IMG/VR virus record: IMGVR_UViG_3300032313_000135 | Span: 1 to 25,971 of that record | DNA: 25,971 nt | Reading direction: 5' to 3' (one strand) | Source of the DNA: a virus | Part shown: positions 23,210 through 25,971 of the stretch, piece by piece | Layout: each line of letters opens with the position of its first letter | Numbering within the stretch: the stretch's first letter is position 1 | The notes under the pieces: model-generated | Databases searched by the model: none | Seen by the model: the letters and a program-made list of their open reading frames with translations, nothing else | Told to the model about the DNA's origin: nothing | Translations under genes and position numbers: made by a program

Positions 23210-24126
23210 TAAATTATCCCTGGCTTGACAATATTTTTAACATATTTTTCAAGTATCTTATCTACTAGGAAGTTTCCTGTTCCGCTAAGCATTGCCTTAT
23301 CAAATTGAATTCTAAACTGATCTGTGTTATATGCTGTGATGTATCTCTTGTAGTAATCCAACTTGCCACACTTAAGATCTTCTATTAAAAGTTTTGCTGC
23401 ATACTCAATGTCGGCAGGGACTGTTATGTAGCCGTGATCAACAACAAATGTGTAGTCATATCCCGAAGGGAATCCTACGCCATCATATCCATAGTAAGCA
23501 AGATCTCCACTTGCTACTGGAAGGTTCTGGGCTGTAGACTCATACCTGTTAACTACGCCATCACGTATCTTTTGTATAGCGGTCTTGTCTGATGTTATAG
23601 AATATTCGTGTTCATTTAATTCTGGTGTTGATCTATCATAAACTAATTGGTTATTCTCATAAACCTTAAATACTCTATAAACCTTTTCCCATAAAGAGAA
23701 GTAGTCTGACCCGTTGCCAGTTCCAATGACTGTAATCTTTTTATTATAAAATCCTTCTGGAACAAAAGTATCTATCATAGATCTTGCTACTAATTCTAAT
23801 GTTGTGTACTCAGCAATTTCAGATGCTGTTGTTCCTAATGTGTTTGGATCTACGTATGGTCTTATTAATTCATAAAACTCTTCGTAGATTGAAACCTCTG
23901 TATCACTAACAATTTTAAAAATTTCTACTCTATAGTTATTATCGTATCTTCCAGGAAGAGAAATCTCTAGATTATCTCCCGTATCTGAACTTAAAAATTC
24001 TAGATCTTGTACTGAAAGATCCGCCATATCCGTAACTCTTGCATAGATGTCTACATTGTTATACCCTGCTGGGACAACAAAGTTTACTGCAATTGTTTCG
24101 TATGGCGGAACCCTCAATATCTCCAT
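23209..24126 (-). CDS. Head-tail adaptor with extra N-terminal beta domain
   Basis: This 305-aa protein has two parts. Residues 1-90 form a beta-rich module (IAVNFVVPAGYNNVDIYARV, LEISLPGRYDNNYRVEIFKI) resembling an Ig-like or fibre-attachment fold. Residues about 95-305 match the adaptor pattern of siphophage connectors: a helix (ASEIAEYTTLELVARSMID), a phage-specific beta insert, then helices with YAAKLLIEDLKCGKLDYYKRY and a C-terminal FLVDKILEKYVKNIVKPGII. The adaptor sits under the portal and recruits the stopper. The length is well above the usual 100-180 aa because of the N-terminal module. The gene begins 3 bases after the upstream stop. Adaptor is a confident guess by order; the role of the extra module is open. 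Confidence 0.72.
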   Translation of the reverse strand: MEILRVPPYETIAVNFVVPAGYNNVDIYARVTDMADLSVQDLEFLSSDTGDNLEISLPGRYDNNYRVEIFKIVSDTEVSIYEEFYELIRPYVDPNTLGTTASEIAEYTTLELVARSMIDTFVPEGFYNKKITVIGTGNGSDYFSLWEKVYRVFKVYENNQLVYDRSTPELNEHEYSITSDKTAIQKIRDGVVNRYESTAQNLPVASGDLAYYGYDGVGFPSGYDYTFVVDHGYITVPADIEYAAKLLIEDLKCGKLDYYKRYITAYNTDQFRIQFDKAMLSGTGNFLVDKILEKYVKNIVKPGII

Positions 24127-24129
24127 GAA

Positions 24130-24561
24130 TTACTTACCGAATTCCTTAGCAACTTCTTCTGGTGTTGCAATGCGAATGTGTGGGCGAGTAAGCCACTTTT
24201 CAGCAGCATCCTTATCAACAATGTTATAGCCACGGTAAACCTTGCCTACCTCTGACCATGTAACATTCTTTGTTGAATAAAGTGCTATCTTCTCTTTAAC
24301 TTCTGCAGCCTTTGCACTCTTCTTCTTTGGGGATGTCTTTGGTGCTGTTGTTGCTCCAATAACTCCCTCTTCTACTGCTCCAAGTGCCTGAACTTCTTCA
24401 GGTGCCTGATATGAAGGTGCCTCAACTACTTCCTGAACTTCTTCTACAATTGGAGTTTCTACAATAGGTTCTGCAACTGGCTCTTCAACAACTGGTGTTT
24501 CAAAAACTGGTGCTTCATATACTGTTTCTTCTACAATTGGATTTTCATTAATGTTTTCCAT
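24130..24561 (-). CDS. Acidic Val/Glu/Pro-repeat protein, possible capsid accessory
   Basis: This 143-aa protein has three parts. Residues 1-55 are a degenerate repeat of Val-Glu-Glu-Pro type units (VVEEPVAEPIVETPIVEEV), very acidic and probably disordered. Residues 70-90 are a basic linker (APKTSPKKKSAKAAEVKEK). The last 50 residues form a compact domain with VTWSEVGKVYRGYNIVD and AAEKWLTRPHIRIATPEEV. It follows the capsid gene and precedes the adaptor. Proteins here may be decoration, head-fibre or connector accessory proteins; nothing visible decides among these. It has its own strong AAGGAGG site and a TGA-TATAAT box just upstream, after the capsid terminator, so it is probably the first gene of a new transcript as well as a read-through product. 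Confidence 0.72.
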   Translation of the reverse strand: MENINENPIVEETVYEAPVFETPVVEEPVAEPIVETPIVEEVQEVVEAPSYQAPEEVQALGAVEEGVIGATTAPKTSPKKKSAKAAEVKEKIALYSTKNVTWSEVGKVYRGYNIVDKDAAEKWLTRPHIRIATPEEVAKEFGK

Positions 24562-24578
24562 AATTCCTCCTTGTTAGT

Positions 24579-24592
24579 ATTATATCATTATA
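24579..24592 (-). promoter_or_regulatory. Double -10 box upstream of the acidic accessory gene
   Basis: Two overlapping boxes on the minus strand: TATAAT at 24592-24587 and TGA-TATAAT ending at 24579, the second of the extended type. They begin directly after the capsid terminator and leave a short leader with the AAGGAGG site. No matching -35 element is seen. This would restart transcription for the connector and tail genes. Confidence 0.5.
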
Positions 24593-24601
24593 AGTAATAA
24601 A

Positions 24602-24631
24602 GGGGAGTAAGAGCGTTAACTCCTACTCCCC
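24602..24631 (-). terminator. Rho-independent terminator after the major capsid gene
   Basis: The minus strand folds into a 12-bp stem (arms GGGGAGTAGGAG and CTCTTACTCCCC, one G-U pair) with a 6-base TTAACG loop, followed by TTTATTACTT. It lies 22 bases after the capsid stop. This is the strongest terminator in the window. It probably limits read-through so that capsid mRNA exceeds the downstream genes. Confidence 0.85.
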
Positions 24632-24653
24632 CTAATTTTTTACTGTTTACAGA

Positions 24654-25799
24654 TTACTCTGCTGCAGCGTCTGCGTATGAGATTGCATCCTGCTCTTCCC
24701 ACTGAATACCGAAGCGAACGAAGACTGTATATTCTACAGTATCCTTCTTTGGCTTGTATTCACGGTTGACAGTGATATCTCGCTGGAATCCCCATACACG
24801 GTTCTGAGGGAATGTCAAGTCGACATATCCTGCAGGGTAGTATGGAACTTCCTGAACGTCAATTCCGAGAACACGTGTTGTACGTGCTCCACCGAATGTC
24901 TGTCCTGCGCCATCAAGGTATGCTTGACGGTTTGCAGCAGTACCTGCTGGACGGTTAGCAAATGCTTCTGCTACTGCGTCTGCAAGTGTACCGTTATTCT
25001 TGATGATTCCTTGGAATGCATCAGTACCTGCGTAGAACTTAAGGTTTGACTTAAGTGCACGGTACTTACGTGGCATTGCAAGAATGATCTTCTGCATTGC
25101 GTCTGTTGACCAAGTGTTATCAGCAACTGTTACAACTGCTTCATGTGCATCTCCGTCTGTCTTAACGCGGTTTACGAAACCTTCCATGATTGAAAGGAAT
25201 GCGTCTGATCCTGCACCTGTTCCGTTAATTGCAAGGTCTTCGATATCATTACCGAAAGCATTTGTCATCAAACGAACGATGTGGTCTTCTAGTGCTGCAC
25301 CTTCGATGTTATCTTCTAGTGCTTCTGCAGATACTTCCCAGTCAAGACGAATCTTCTTTGTAGTCAATTCAACCTTTGAGAATGTTGCACCTGCGTTTGT
25401 GTAATCGCCAACTGCTTGCGCTGCTGCACGAATAACACGCTCTCCGACGTTTACCTTTTCGAGTTCCATTGTATTGGCTCTCATAGTAACGCGACGGCCA
25501 TCTTGGGCGAGAATGGTTGCATCCCACACGTAGTCAATAAAACGACGTGCTTGCTCTGGGCGTAGGATACCTGATCCAGCCTCACCTGAAGGGTTAACTG
25601 CATTTGGTCCAGATGTAACGCCTGATAGTGCTGTTGGGATATTTCCTAACACGCCACCATCGGTGTAATTACCTGGTACGTTTGAACCTGCTTCAGATCC
25701 AGATGCGAATGCACCTTGTCCCTGATACAGTCCTGGTGCTGTTCCACCAAGATTACCTGCTGTTCCAGGTTGGTTCTTTTCTATATTTTGTTCCGACAT
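24654..25799 (-). CDS. Major capsid protein, HK97 fold
   Basis: This 381-aa protein builds the phage head shell. After a 75-residue Gly/Ser/Asn-rich N-terminal tail comes LRPEQARRFIDYVWDATILA, the N-arm pattern of this family. An E-loop-like region follows (residues about 120-160, with TTKKIRLDWEVSAEALED), then the A and P domains (MQKIILAMPRKYRALKSNLK, RVLGIDVQEVPYYPAG) and a closing strand VEYTVFVRFGIQWEEQDAI. The usual long coiled delta domain seems to be missing or replaced by the low-complexity tail. All seven lysine codons checked (K148, 149, 250, 254, 349, 351, 352) are AAG, unlike the tail-tip genes, fitting high expression. A near-perfect AGGAGGTGA site lies 7 bases before the ATG, and a strong terminator follows the gene. 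Confidence 0.95.
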   Translation of the reverse strand: MSEQNIEKNQPGTAGNLGGTAPGLYQGQGAFASGSEAGSNVPGNYTDGGVLGNIPTALSGVTSGPNAVNPSGEAGSGILRPEQARRFIDYVWDATILAQDGRRVTMRANTMELEKVNVGERVIRAAAQAVGDYTNAGATFSKVELTTKKIRLDWEVSAEALEDNIEGAALEDHIVRLMTNAFGNDIEDLAINGTGAGSDAFLSIMEGFVNRVKTDGDAHEAVVTVADNTWSTDAMQKIILAMPRKYRALKSNLKFYAGTDAFQGIIKNNGTLADAVAEAFANRPAGTAANRQAYLDGAGQTFGGARTTRVLGIDVQEVPYYPAGYVDLTFPQNRVWGFQRDITVNREYKPKKDTVEYTVFVRFGIQWEEQDAISYADAAAE

Positions 25800-25803
25800 A
25801 TTG

Positions 25804-25812
25804 TCACCTCCT
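25804..25812 (-). promoter_or_regulatory. Very strong ribosome binding site of the capsid gene
   Basis: AGGAGGTGA on the minus strand is fully complementary to the usual 3' end of bacterial 16S rRNA, and its GGAGG core is 7 bases from the ATG at 25799. It is the strongest such site in the window and fits the highest-copy protein. Confidence 0.8.
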
Positions 25813-25835
25813 GTGATTTTTTACTTATTTGTTTT

Positions 25836-25970
25836 TTAATTGAATAAGTCGGCTGTTTTGAGGAAACTACCGCCCCATAGGGATTTTTCAACCGTTTCAG
25901 GCTGATTCTGTACTATCTCGCCGAGATCGCCAGACTTTCGGAAAGCAGTGTCTTGCTCTACAAGTTCCAC
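25836..25970 (-). CDS. C-terminal 44 codons of the gene upstream of the capsid gene (partial)
   Basis: The frame is open from the window edge to TAA at 25838-25836 and ends in VEKSLWGGSFLKTADLFN. The piece is charged and then amphipathic, ending in an aromatic, hydrophobic tail. The gene directly before a major capsid gene is usually a scaffold or a prohead protease. A scaffold C-terminus that touches the capsid would fit the last 20 residues, but the fragment is too short to decide. The stop lies 36 bases before the capsid ATG, with no terminator between, so the two genes are probably cotranscribed. Confidence 0.6.
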   Translation of the reverse strand: MELVEQDTAFRKSGDLGEIVQNQPETVEKSLWGGSFLKTADLFN

Positions 25971-25971
25971 A

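Noticed and set aside
1-25971. CRISPR arrays, tRNA genes, attachment sites, insertion sequences, diversity-generating retroelement
   Set aside because: No spaced direct repeats, cloverleaf, integrase, transposase or reverse transcriptase was seen on either strand.

Overview
This window is one polar block of a tailed bacteriophage with siphovirus-type genes. Every supported gene lies on the minus strand, so the biological order runs from base 25971 down to base 1. It opens with the last 44 codons of a gene just before the capsid gene. The HK97-fold major capsid protein follows (25799-24654), then an acidic Val/Glu/Pro-rich accessory protein, four head-tail connector and tail-completion proteins, and the tail tube protein (21488-20871). 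Next come two paralogous tail-assembly chaperones, a very long TP901-type tape measure protein of 3435 residues (19734-9427), and a tail-tip cassette: distal-tail-like protein, 1433-residue hub, and several fibre, fibronectin-like or lectin-like proteins. The last 1.9 kb changes theme to small zinc-ribbon and helix-turn-helix proteins, two small unknowns and the start of a DnaB-like replicative helicase cut by the window edge.

The DNA is AT-rich and has no tRNA, integrase, lysis gene, IS element or CRISPR array. The major capsid and tail tube genes are visibly richer in G/C-ending codons than the tail-tip genes. The tape measure pattern and gene order resemble phages of Actinobacteria, and a low-GC actinobacterial host (for example a freshwater lineage) would fit. 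This host guess is weak: the strong Shine-Dalgarno sites would also suit Firmicutes.

The genes are packed tightly. Eight junctions are TAATG, where the stop and start codons share one base. The few gaps longer than 30 bases carry regulatory signals. A 12-bp-stem terminator follows the capsid gene and an 8-bp-stem terminator-like hairpin follows the tube gene; each is immediately followed by a -10-like box. Four of these boxes match TGN-TATA(A/C)T, and two sit exactly 6 bases before an ATG that has no Shine-Dalgarno sequence, as expected for leaderless mRNAs.

The most interesting feature is the chaperone pair. The usual G/GT pair made by ribosomal frameshifting appears here as a fused long ORF (227 aa) plus a separate short paralogue (107 aa). 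The long ORF also keeps an in-frame A AAA AAG slippery heptamer exactly at the domain boundary. A -1 slip there would end three codons later and give a 108-aa product, an arrangement like that of dnaX. Two annotated starts are revised: 1178 instead of 1259, and 20071 instead of 20083.
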